A stretch of 8,271 nt of DNA from an uncultured Prevotella sp. (GCA_934183355.1 CAKPST010000066.1:1-8271), one strand, 5' to 3'; positions 1-6,708 are shown, numbered from the stretch's first letter. The notes: generated from the sequence alone by a model not told the origin. A program made the numbers and translations.

Positions 1-4
1 CTAT

Positions 5-33
5 GGGAGAGGGGCAAGGGGGTGGGGCTTTTT
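5..33 (+). promoter_or_regulatory. G-run array with T5 tail upstream of TSCPD gene
   Basis: Four G-runs of 3, 4, 5 and 4 bases (5-7, 11-14, 18-22, 24-27) are separated by loops of 3, 3 and 1 bases and followed by C and five T (29-33). This fits the simple G-quadruplex pattern. It also looks like the 3' arm of a strong intrinsic terminator whose C-rich 5' arm would lie left of the window. Only 13 bases separate the T-run from the start codon at 47, so there is no room for a promoter after it. The element must end an upstream transcript, lie in the leader of the gene, or both. The base pattern is seen; the function is inferred. Confidence 0.45.
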
Positions 34-46
34 AATATACATCATT

Positions 47-298
47 ATGAATCACTTAGACTACACCACATGCGGCACATGCAGCCGCCTCATCACCATC
101 GACGTTGATGCCGACGGCATCATTAAGAATCTTTCGTTCCTTGGTGGTTGCAATGGCAACCTCAAAGGCATCTGTGCCTTGTGCATCGGCAAAAAAGCCA
201 CTGATGTTAAGCTTACTCTAAAGGGCATCACTTGCAATGGCAAACCTACCAGTTGTCCCGACCAGTTGGCTACAGCTTTAGAGCAAATGGGCTATTAA
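47..298 (+). CDS. Stand-alone TSCPD-domain protein
   Basis: This 83-residue protein carries the signature TSCPD at residues 68-72, the GGCNGN block at 33-38 and the KGITCNGKPTSCPDQL end typical of the short TSCPD family (TIGR03905 type, about 80 residues). The same domain occurs at the C-terminus of class II ribonucleotide reductases. The stand-alone form has no established function known to me. The length is full for the family. Seven cysteines (9, 12, 35, 43, 46, 63, 70) suggest metal or redox chemistry. C12, C35, C63 and C70 sit in conserved blocks, while C9, C43 and C46 look extra and create two CxxC pairs. The ATG at 47 follows an AT-rich stretch without a Shine-Dalgarno sequence. The gene converges on the SprT-like gene and has its own terminator at 334-356. 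Confidence 0.9.
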   Translation: MNHLDYTTCGTCSRLITIDVDADGIIKNLSFLGGCNGNLKGICALCIGKKATDVKLTLKGITCNGKPTSCPDQLATALEQMGY

Positions 299-321
299 TC
301 CATCAATAGCTTACACATATT

Positions 322-972
322 TCAGAATTCAAGCGGCTGCATTGCAGCCGTTTTTTCGTTAAACACCTCCATTGGCACACATTTGGCTTTCAACGTGCGC
401 ACTTTGGTAAATCTACGGAAGTATTCGTCGTGTGTCACATACCAGCGGTGTTCTACTACCTCGTTCAACTTTTTCACTATTCCGTCCAACTCACTCACCG
501 ACCTTAGATTCACCACTGATAGGTAGTATTTGCCGTTCTTGTGCTTAATTGCAAGCACTATATATGTACCCACCTTGGCTGCTATCGTCTTCGACACACT
601 ATGCTCACGCATCGACGACGTTATGCTGATGTTCCATCCATACTCACTATTGAGCCTATGCATTATCTCGCAGAACGCAGGTCCATGCGACGACGTGTCA
701 CGAATGCCCTTATAGGCTATATAGTAGTGTATCATCTCGTGCAGCAACGTCTCCTGATATTCACGCTCCGTGCAGTCGTAGTAGATGCTTACGCGTATCT
801 TGAAGTCGGTATACACACGCTTTAACATCCTCATCTTCCATTTGCACGACATCATACCAAGCCGAGTACGTGCCTTCGACAGCTCAAGAGTAGGCACAGG
901 CAGCTCACCGCCGAAATAATCAGCGTTAAACTGCCTGAACCATGTATTCAATATGTCTACAGTGAGTGTCAT
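322..972 (-). CDS. SprT-like zinc metalloprotease domain protein
   Basis: The protein has 216 residues from the ATG at 972. The SprT-like fold is marked by the N-terminal W-F-x2-F-N-x2-Y-F-G-G-E-L-P block (about 11-25), the zinc-binding HEMIH motif at 78-82 and a third ligand candidate, H96, in SSHGPAF. SprT family members include eukaryotic Spartan, which cleaves DNA-protein crosslinks; the bacterial members are poorly characterised, so DNA repair is an inference. No C-terminal four-cysteine zinc ribbon is seen, unlike E. coli SprT. No signal peptide is present, so it should be cytoplasmic. An upstream in-frame TTG at 981 would add three residues, but the ATG overlaps the TlpA stop as ATGA, the usual arrangement for coupled translation, so I prefer it. 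It is the last gene of the leftward run. Confidence 0.86.
   Translation of the reverse strand: MTLTVDILNTWFRQFNADYFGGELPVPTLELSKARTRLGMMSCKWKMRMLKRVYTDFKIRVSIYYDCTEREYQETLLHEMIHYYIAYKGIRDTSSHGPAFCEIMHRLNSEYGWNISITSSMREHSVSKTIAAKVGTYIVLAIKHKNGKYYLSVVNLRSVSELDGIVKKLNEVVEHRWYVTHDEYFRRFTKVRTLKAKCVPMEVFNEKTAAMQPLEF
334..356 (+). terminator. Intrinsic terminator of the TSCPD gene
   Basis: A perfect 7-bp stem, CGGCTGC (334-340) and GCAGCCG (344-350), with a 3-base ATT loop is followed directly by six T (351-356). It stands 35 bases after the TSCPD stop codon. The T-run is only on the + strand side, so it should act on + strand transcripts. The whole element lies within the coding end of the convergent SprT-like gene, where it encodes roughly the residues K-T-A-A-M-Q-P. 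Confidence 0.88.
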
Positions 973-1556
973 TCGGCACAATCTGGATAAACTGAGTGAA
1001 GGAAGGCTGCCACCTTCTCAGACATTACAGTTGCGAGCACCACCTTGCCCTGTGGGTCGATGACATACACCGAAGGAATCCACTTTATGTGATAAGCCAA
1101 CGACACTTCCGACTCACGCATGTTCTTCAAGTCGCTCACCTGTGTATATTTCATTCCGAGTTTTTCCACACCATTCTTCCACGACTCCATGTTGCGGTCG
1201 AACGATACGCCCACAAACTCCACGCCTTTTTCCTTGAATTTCTCATGCAGTGCGATGATGTTTGGAGCATCCTTGCGACAGTCGGGACACCACGAAGCCC
1301 AGAAATCTATCACAACATATTTTCCACGAAGGTTCTTCAGCGAAAATTCTTTGCCCTCAACGGTCTTCAATGCTATGTTAGGTGCCTCTGTTCCTGGCTG
1401 TAGTAGGTCTGTAGCATACTTAGCGTCGAGGTCGTTCTCCACAGCAGCCTGCTGTGCCTTTGCACCATTTTGGCTGTTATTGGTCTGCGCAAACGTTGCG
1501 TTTACCGACAATATCATTGCCATGGCAACCATGGCGTTCTTCAAAATCATGTTCAT
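969..1556 (-). CDS. TlpA-family periplasmic thiol-disulfide oxidoreductase
   Basis: The 195-residue protein has a Sec signal peptide (about 1-23, cleavage probably between A23 and Q24) and no lipobox cysteine, so it should be soluble in the periplasm. A low-complexity N/Q/A linker (about 25-45) leads into a thioredoxin fold of the AhpC/TSA-Redoxin type. WASWCPDC carries the redox pair C90 and C93, and the cis-proline is P161 in WIPSVYVID. The active-site dipeptide is PD rather than the GP of thioredoxin. A further cysteine, C193, lies three residues from the end. Proteins of this group reduce disulfides in exported proteins or cytochromes; the partner here is not shown by the neighbours. It sits 52 bases after the helicase gene and overlaps the SprT-like gene by 4 bases. 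A second ATG two codons on is an alternative start. Confidence 0.9.
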   Translation of the reverse strand: MNMILKNAMVAMAMILSVNATFAQTNNSQNGAKAQQAAVENDLDAKYATDLLQPGTEAPNIALKTVEGKEFSLKNLRGKYVVIDFWASWCPDCRKDAPNIIALHEKFKEKGVEFVGVSFDRNMESWKNGVEKLGMKYTQVSDLKNMRESEVSLAYHIKWIPSVYVIDPQGKVVLATVMSEKVAAFLHSVYPDCAE

Positions 1557-1608
1557 CTTATATTATTGTTTAGTTAATAATTTCTTCTTCTCCCCACTAT
1601 CACCTCTT

Positions 1609-3063
1609 TCATTCTGCCGTCTGTGTCTTAGGCCAGTTCACCAGAAAGAGCTTTTCTGTGGCTCGTGTGAATGCTGTGTACAGCCAATGTATATAGTCGG
1701 GTGTCAGCATCTCGTCGGTCATATATCCTTGGTCTACATATACGTGTGACCATTGTCCGCCCTGCGCCTTGTGGCAAGTCACGGCATAGGCATACTTTAT
1801 TTGCAGAGCATTATAGTAAGGGTCTTCCTTCAGTTTCTTAAACCTCTCTGGTTTGGTGCGCACATCGGCATAGTCGAGCATCACTTCGTTGAATAGCTTG
1901 TCGCTTTGCTCGCGTGTCAAAGCTGGAGCCTCAGTAGCAAGCGAATCGGTGAGAGCCGTCACTTGCAACTCATAACCGTCATAGTCGGGAAATTGCAACC
2001 ATAGGTCGACAAAGTGGAAGCCATACAAGTCGCGGCGATTGCGCACACGCTGTATCACGGCACGGTCGCCATTGGCTATAAACGAAGGTGTAGGTTGCTC
2101 AGCTTGAGGTGTCGGCTGAACAGCTGTCTTTATCGCGTCTTGCTCTGTCCAGTAATAGTTGTTCTTCACTATCATTAGCCAGTCGCCCGATGTCAGTTCT
2201 TCTTCGCGCCACAACACCTGGTTGCGTATGCCCTGATTGTATATGTTTGCCCTCTTGTTTGAGCGTGTCACCACCATCGTCTCGTCCATACCCACATTCG
2301 AGTAGCTTGTGGCAAGCGACTCTATCAGTTCGTCGCCCGGCACACACACTATGTCGGCAAATCCCCGAAAGCGTATCTTCGGCAGTTCCGTAGCCTCATC
2401 ATGGGTTATCATCTGTCTTATCACAGTGGCGTTGTAGAGTATGCCCGACTCCTGACTCTGTCTCAACACCTCCTTCAGGTCGCTCTCATATACGGTCAGT
2501 CCATATCCTCCCATAAAGTCGGAGCACAGAGCTGGCGACTCCTCCTCGCCCACTGGTGGCAACTGTGCCTTGTCGCCGATGAGCATCAGTCGGCAGTTGC
2601 GACCCGAATATACAAACTGCACAAGGTCGTCCAGCAGACATCCCGTGCCGAATACAGCCCCAGGCAGTCCCTCGTTTGCCACCATCGATGCCTCATCCAC
2701 CATAAATAGTGTGTCCGTATGCATATTTGGAGCAAGCGAGAAAGCTCCCTCCATCGACTTCTGTCTATATATGCGACGATGTATGGTAGACGCTGGAGTG
2801 TCCGAATTCACCGCAAACACCTTGGCTGCTCGTCCCGTCGGAGCAAGCAACACTACACGCTGCCTCAATCGTTTCATAGTGCGCACAATGGCACCCGACA
2901 GCGATGTCTTGCCCGTTCCTGCCGATCCGCGCATTATCATCACTGCCCTATTGTCGCTATCGGTGATGAACGAGGCGAATGTCACGAGTGCGCTGTTCTG
3001 GTCTATAGTCGGTTCAAAGCCGAAACTCTGGCGTATCTGATATATTAGTTCGTCCTGTAGCAC
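1609..3063 (-). CDS. RecD/Dda-like superfamily 1B DNA helicase
   Basis: This 484-residue ATPase shows the SF1 helicase motifs in order: Walker A GSAGTGKT (46-53), motif Ia LLAPTGRAAK (72-81), Walker B VDEAS (122-126), motif III IGDKAQLPPVGE (162-173), motif V VTCHKAQGGQW (428-438) and motif VI LYTAFTRATEKL (461-472). The layout matches the compact RecD-like/Dda helicases with a UvrD_C_2 end, not the longer RecD2. It is expected to be an ATP-driven 5'-3' DNA helicase in the cytoplasm, with the exact role open. A proline-rich stretch with QPTP twice (316-326) interrupts the domain before the SH3-like part. The start is GTG at 3063, 12 bases after the MscS-type stop codon and in the same frame, with a purine-rich AAGAGAG just upstream. 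The next in-frame Met (42) would remove the region before Walker A, so GTG is preferred. Confidence 0.9.
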   Translation of the reverse strand: MLQDELIYQIRQSFGFEPTIDQNSALVTFASFITDSDNRAVMIMRGSAGTGKTSLSGAIVRTMKRLRQRVVLLAPTGRAAKVFAVNSDTPASTIHRRIYRQKSMEGAFSLAPNMHTDTLFMVDEASMVANEGLPGAVFGTGCLLDDLVQFVYSGRNCRLMLIGDKAQLPPVGEEESPALCSDFMGGYGLTVYESDLKEVLRQSQESGILYNATVIRQMITHDEATELPKIRFRGFADIVCVPGDELIESLATSYSNVGMDETMVVTRSNKRANIYNQGIRNQVLWREEELTSGDWLMIVKNNYYWTEQDAIKTAVQPTPQAEQPTPSFIANGDRAVIQRVRNRRDLYGFHFVDLWLQFPDYDGYELQVTALTDSLATEAPALTREQSDKLFNEVMLDYADVRTKPERFKKLKEDPYYNALQIKYAYAVTCHKAQGGQWSHVYVDQGYMTDEMLTPDYIHWLYTAFTRATEKLFLVNWPKTQTAE

Positions 3064-3075
3064 TGGCTCTCTTGT

Positions 3076-4239
3076 TTAAATTCTCTGGTAAATCTTCAGC
3101 CCAAACATTGGCACAAAGGCATACATCCACTCCATTATCTCGGCAAGATGTTGCTCGTATGGTGTCCATGCCTTTATATTCAGGAAGAAGTATATCTCTA
3201 TTGGCAGTCCGTTGGCAGTTGGTTCGAGTTGGCGCACAAAGTATGTGGCATCCTTCACCACGTCGTCGCGCTGTCCAAGCCATCTGTCCATATATTGGCG
3301 AAAGAGCGTCAGGTTCACCACCTCGCCCTTCATCTCCTCAGCTTTCATCATTCCCGAGGCTGCGAGTCGCTGCTTCAGCTCGTCGCTGGCTATTGTCACC
3401 GAACGGAAGTCGATGTACAGCGTGCGCTTCACGCGTCTACCAAAGCTCTCTTGCATGCCTTGCCAGTTCTGAAATGAGTCTTCGATGAGCTTCTGTGGCG
3501 GCACAGTGACTATAGTATTGTCAAAGTTGCGCACCTTTACCGTCGACAGCGTTATGTCCTCCACCACTCCGTTGGCTCCCGCCTTGTCCATGGTTATCCA
3601 GTCGCCCTTGCGCACCATGTTGTTGCTTGTCAGACGTATGCCTGCCACGAGTCCGGTGATGGAGTCCTTGAACACCAACATCAGCACTGCCGACGTGGCA
3701 CCGAGTCCGGCGAGCAACGTCAGCGGACTGCGGTCGATGACGATAGATATGATGACAATGACACCCAGAAACAGCACCACTATCTTCAGCACTCCGCAGA
3801 ACGAATGTAAGTATTGCTGTGCAGCCGAGCGTGTGTCGTTGTTGCTGTCAAACAGTTTGAGCGAACTGATAAATGCCATCACCATTCTTATTACTGCAAT
3901 GGTGATGTATATGGCTGTGGCTTTCATCAGCACTGTCTGCATTATGGGATGTGCAAAGAATAGTGGCGGCAGCAACTGCCACACCACTATAGCTGGCCCC
4001 ACATGGCATGCCGAGTGCATCACCTGCGGATTGAGCAGATAGTCGTCCCACACTACGTCCGTGCGACGTGTGATGCGCACCGTCAGCGGCACCACCACCT
4101 TTACGCACAACATATATACAAGCCATGCTATGAGTGCCACTGCGGCACATAGCAACGTCAATGTTACAAACGATAGCCAGCCCTCACTCAGTGTTGTGGA
4201 GGCAAGCAGATGCTCTATGTATTGTGTCAGTTCGTTCAT
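3076..4239 (-). CDS. YbdG-type mechanosensitive ion channel (MscS family)
   Basis: The 387-residue protein has hydrophobic segments at about 21-50, 80-96, 102-125 and 148-169, followed by the pore-lining helix and MscS beta domain. The signature SPLTLLAGLGATSAVLMLVF then KDSITGLVAGIRL (171-203) and V-R-K-G-D-W-I (209-215) match YbdG-type channels (E. coli YbdG has about 415 residues), as does the long C-terminal cytoplasmic part. These inner-membrane channels open on membrane tension and release solutes during hypo-osmotic shock. The ATG at 4239 is supported by AGGAG (complement of 4249-4253) nine bases upstream, one of the few good ribosome binding sites here. It follows the carboxypeptidase gene by 22 bases, so an envelope-stress pairing is plausible. 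Confidence 0.9.
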   Translation of the reverse strand: MNELTQYIEHLLASTTLSEGWLSFVTLTLLCAAVALIAWLVYMLCVKVVVPLTVRITRRTDVVWDDYLLNPQVMHSACHVGPAIVVWQLLPPLFFAHPIMQTVLMKATAIYITIAVIRMVMAFISSLKLFDSNNDTRSAAQQYLHSFCGVLKIVVLFLGVIVIISIVIDRSPLTLLAGLGATSAVLMLVFKDSITGLVAGIRLTSNNMVRKGDWITMDKAGANGVVEDITLSTVKVRNFDNTIVTVPPQKLIEDSFQNWQGMQESFGRRVKRTLYIDFRSVTIASDELKQRLAASGMMKAEEMKGEVVNLTLFRQYMDRWLGQRDDVVKDATYFVRQLEPTANGLPIEIYFFLNIKAWTPYEQHLAEIMEWMYAFVPMFGLKIYQRI

Positions 4240-4248
4240 ATATTCTGT

Positions 4249-4253
4249 CTCCT
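4249..4253 (-). promoter_or_regulatory. Ribosome binding site of the MscS-type gene
   Basis: The - strand reads AGGAG here, nine bases before the ATG at 4239. It lies in the 22-base gap after the carboxypeptidase gene and supports the chosen start. It stands out because most starts in this window lack such a sequence. Confidence 0.6.
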
Positions 4254-4261
4254 ATCTATTA

Positions 4262-5512
4262 TTATGGTTGGCACAACACCGTGCACACTCTGTCCTGAAA
4301 GGCGCGTCCATTGCCACGGTGCATCACTCCCTGGTTGATGATGGCAAAAGCCAGTCTATGTCCGTTGGCTGCCGTACAGTAGCCAGCGAGCGATGTGATG
4401 CCTGTCAGCGTTCCCGTCTTGGCATACACGTTCGACTGTGTGAACGTGCCGCGCATGCGCGAACGCAGAGTGCCGTCCACACCAGCCTCAGGCAGTGCCG
4501 GATGCAGATGCAGATAGATATTGTTGTTGCGGAAGGCATATCTCAGCAGCTTCACCTCAAGTTCCACTGTCACATAGTTGTATAGCGACAGTCCCGAACC
4601 ATCGGCTATGCTATATCGCCGCGGATTAAGCCCCACCTTACTTATTAGTCTCTCTATCACGGCAGCCGAGTTCTTTGCCGTGGCTGGATGACTGCCCGAC
4701 GACGCTCCAAGCTGATAGAACATCGACTCGGCATACAGATTGTCGCTCTCCTTGAGCATCTTCATCAGTATCTGGTCGATGGAGTGAAATCGGCTCACTA
4801 TGCAGTAGGCATCCTCCGGTCGGCGTGCCTCGCCTGTCTCTGCCTCCACCACGATGCCAGCCTCGCGCAGTTCGTCAGTGAATTTCTTTACGAATGTGTT
4901 CTTTCTGCTCACGAGCAGTGGCGACAACACAGGGTTGTCGTCATCCCAGCACCATCCGTTGCCGAGCGTGTCTCGGTCTTTCATCGTCTTGTCGGCATAT
5001 ATATTGCCTCGTATGGTGTCTACGCCCATCTTGCGTATACCCTCCACAAAGGCTCGCATGTCGTCGCTGTTGAATCGTGGGTCAAATCCTCCCACACAAT
5101 ATATGTTGCCCTTCAGCGTTCTGTCTGCCACCTCTCCTTTATAGCACAGCTCTGTCTTAAATCTATAGCTGCCTCCAAGTTTGTCGATAGCCGTTATCGC
5201 TGTCAGCACCTTCATGGTCGACGCAGGGCGCATCAGCTGTCTTTCGTTATGAGCATACAGCGTCGAGTCGGCGTCGAGGTCATACACCATCAGTCCCACC
5301 TGCGACGTCTTGAACATGTCGTGCTCAAGTAGTTTGTCCAGATGCAGACGCAGTGTCTGCTCCCACGGCAGTTGATGATGCTCCACGATGAAGGTGTCCA
5401 CCATCAGCGAATCTTCCTGTATAGTGTCTTCCTCAATGTCAATCTGCTCCTGTGCATGTGCTCCACACATTGCGACCAATGCCAGCAGCAGAGTGTATAA
5501 ATAGCGTGTCAT
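4262..5512 (-). CDS. dacB: D-alanyl-D-alanine carboxypeptidase/endopeptidase, peptidase family S13 (PBP4 type)
   Basis: The 416-residue protein has a signal peptide (about 1-20, ending in AHA-QE) and then an acidic region (about 22-44). All three penicillin-binding motifs are present: SxxK as S98-T-M-K101, SxN as S256-D-N258 and KTG as K365-T-G367, in AKTGTLTGI. The distance of about 155 residues between SxxK and SxN leaves room for the extra domain of the S13 family. The blocks YCVGGFDP and IADGSGLSLYN are also typical. It should act in the periplasm, trimming the terminal D-Ala of peptidoglycan stem peptides or cutting cross-links. E. coli PBP4 is longer (477 residues), so this is a compact form. 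The PH-domain gene lies 12 bases before it and the channel gene 22 bases after it. Confidence 0.92.
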   Translation of the reverse strand: MTRYLYTLLLALVAMCGAHAQEQIDIEEDTIQEDSLMVDTFIVEHHQLPWEQTLRLHLDKLLEHDMFKTSQVGLMVYDLDADSTLYAHNERQLMRPASTMKVLTAITAIDKLGGSYRFKTELCYKGEVADRTLKGNIYCVGGFDPRFNSDDMRAFVEGIRKMGVDTIRGNIYADKTMKDRDTLGNGWCWDDDNPVLSPLLVSRKNTFVKKFTDELREAGIVVEAETGEARRPEDAYCIVSRFHSIDQILMKMLKESDNLYAESMFYQLGASSGSHPATAKNSAAVIERLISKVGLNPRRYSIADGSGLSLYNYVTVELEVKLLRYAFRNNNIYLHLHPALPEAGVDGTLRSRMRGTFTQSNVYAKTGTLTGITSLAGYCTAANGHRLAFAIINQGVMHRGNGRAFQDRVCTVLCQP

Positions 5513-5524
5513 ATAAGATGAATA

Positions 5525-5914
5525 TTATTTTTGTCGGCGTTTCACCTCTTTTATGAATCCCTTAGCATCGGCTGGTTGCACCGATGTCATGTGTCCCATG
5601 CCATATTCTATGACTATGTGGCTTGCCACAATAAACATTCCGCGCACTTCGTGCATCTCCACTATCTCGTCGATGTTCACCACCAATGGCTTCATTATTC
5701 TGCCACGTGTTATCACAAGTCGGTTGTCGGCGGTCAGCACATACTCCGAATGTATCATGCGGTCTACGGCAGCTGCTCCAAGCAGCATACATGCAAGTCC
5801 CAGCAATGGCGACACACTGGTGCGCACAAGGAAGCACCACAGCGCTAGCGCTGCGAGCATCACCACTGTAGTCACAGCCTGTATACTCAGTTTGTGATGG
5901 AAGGTTCTGTTCAT
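5525..5914 (-). CDS. Small membrane protein with bacterial PH-like domain
   Basis: The 129-residue protein has two predicted membrane helices (about 11-30 and 35-52), then a soluble part of about 75 residues with alternating beta-strands: YVLTADNRLVITRGR (58-72), a basic step, LVVNIDEIVEMHEV and the ending IKEVKRRQK. This pattern (Y-x-L-T, then I-x-I-x-x-G, then I-x-x-I) is that of bacterial PH-like domain proteins anchored by a helical hairpin, a family common in Bacteroidales and without an assigned function. The C-terminal domain should face the cytoplasm. It lies 8 bases after the pseudouridine synthase gene and 12 before the carboxypeptidase gene, so it is probably co-transcribed with both. 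The family call rests on pattern rather than a catalytic motif. Confidence 0.75.
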   Translation of the reverse strand: MNRTFHHKLSIQAVTTVVMLAALALWCFLVRTSVSPLLGLACMLLGAAAVDRMIHSEYVLTADNRLVITRGRIMKPLVVNIDEIVEMHEVRGMFIVASHIVIEYGMGHMTSVQPADAKGFIKEVKRRQK

Positions 5915-5922
5915 TATAGGGT

Positions 5923-6612
5923 TTATTTATTATTATTACTGCAATTCTCTGCCAACGCCTGCCACAACTTGTCGTTTGGCACCGGAGCCTCTGCCACAAT
6001 AGTCTCCTTAGACACTGGGTGTACAAACTCCACACGGCGCGACATCAGTGATATGCTGCCGTCCGGATTGCTGCGTGGCGATCCATACTTCAGGTCGCCC
6101 TTTATCGGGCATCCCATGTGTGCGAGCTGACAGCGTATCTGGTGGTGGCGTCCTGTCATCAGACTCACTTCCAGCAGCATGTAGTTGTCCGACACGCCGC
6201 GCACCTTATAGCTCAGCACAGCCTTCTTAGCTCCTGGCACTTCACGCTGATGTGCATAGCTCTTGTTCTGTAGCTCGTTGCGAGTGAGCCAGTCGGTCAG
6301 CGTCGCCTCAGTAGCTATGTCGCGTCGCTTCACTATAGCCCAATAGGTCTTGTGTACGTCGCCCGTGCGAAACATTTCGTTGAGTCGTGACAATGCTTTC
6401 GATGTCTTTGCAAACACAACGAGTCCGCTTACAGGGCGGTCCAATCTATGTACTACACCCAGAAACACGTTGCCTGGCTTTTGGTATTTCTCCTTGATGT
6501 ATTGCTTCACAGTCTCCGACAGCGGTGTGTCGCCGGTCTTGTCGCCCTGCACTATCTCGCCGCTTGCCTTGTTAACGATGATGATATGGTTGTCTTCGTA
6601 GACTACGTTCAT
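5923..6612 (-). CDS. RluA-family RNA pseudouridine synthase
   Basis: The 229-residue protein begins with the catalytic domain (VVYEDNHIIIVNKASG), without an N-terminal S4 RNA-binding domain. The catalytic motif HRLDRPVSG is at 55-63, with D58 as the nucleophilic aspartate. The second family block TGRHHQIR (153-160) and the following QLAHMGCPIKGDLKYG are intact. It should convert a uridine in rRNA or tRNA to pseudouridine. The substrate cannot be read from the sequence, because RluA, RluC, RluD and TruC types share these motifs. The tail is asparagine-rich (NCSNNNK). It is the first gene after the fabG hairpin and heads the tightly packed run to the left. No Shine-Dalgarno sequence is seen before the ATG at 6612. 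Confidence 0.92.
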   Translation of the reverse strand: MNVVYEDNHIIIVNKASGEIVQGDKTGDTPLSETVKQYIKEKYQKPGNVFLGVVHRLDRPVSGLVVFAKTSKALSRLNEMFRTGDVHKTYWAIVKRRDIATEATLTDWLTRNELQNKSYAHQREVPGAKKAVLSYKVRGVSDNYMLLEVSLMTGRHHQIRCQLAHMGCPIKGDLKYGSPRSNPDGSISLMSRRVEFVHPVSKETIVAEAPVPNDKLWQALAENCSNNNK

Positions 6613-6636
6613 AAGTTATGGGTATGTTATAATTAA

Positions 6637-6672
6637 GTAGGAGGGTATGGCATCCCCGCCATACCCTCCTAC
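6637..6672 (-). terminator. 15-bp hairpin between fabG and the pseudouridine synthase gene
   Basis: Bases 6637-6651 pair perfectly with 6658-6672 (GTAGGAGGGTATGGC and its complement), leaving a six-base loop ATCCCC. It begins 36 bases after the fabG stop codon, reading leftward. The following - strand sequence, TTAATTATAA, is AT-rich but not a clean T-run, and the + strand side (CATATTGTTATT) is no better. It is therefore a probable terminator or mRNA-end stabiliser for the tetR-fabG transcript rather than a textbook one. Confidence 0.65.
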
Positions 6673-6708
6673 CATATTGTTATTAAAATCTATATAATCC
6701 CTGTCTGA

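Noticed and set aside
1562..1581. Small inverted repeat ATTATT/AATAAT between the helicase and TlpA genes
   Set aside because: Six A-T pairs with an eight-base loop are too weak for a terminator and are expected by chance in this composition.
1120..1749. + strand open frame (209 codons) across the TlpA-helicase junction
   Set aside because: It is antisense to two well-supported genes, has no family features and no start signal. The hydrophobic stretch comes from the complement of the AT-rich gap.
4688..5332. Long + strand open frame (214 codons) opposite the carboxypeptidase gene
   Set aside because: It lies wholly antisense to a gene with all three penicillin-binding motifs. Its protein is rich in His, Ser and Arg with no recognisable domain. 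It is a shadow of the real gene's codon use.
5562..6035. - strand open frame (157 codons) overlapping the PH-domain and pseudouridine synthase genes
   Set aside because: It uses another frame of two genes that have clear family matches. Its protein is Cys/Arg-rich and resembles nothing known.
6680..6700. Possible -7 box (TAGATTTT on the - strand) before the pseudouridine synthase gene
   Set aside because: It misses the final G of TAnnTTTG, has no TTTG about 20 bases upstream, and lies upstream of the 15-bp hairpin, so it is not supported as a promoter.
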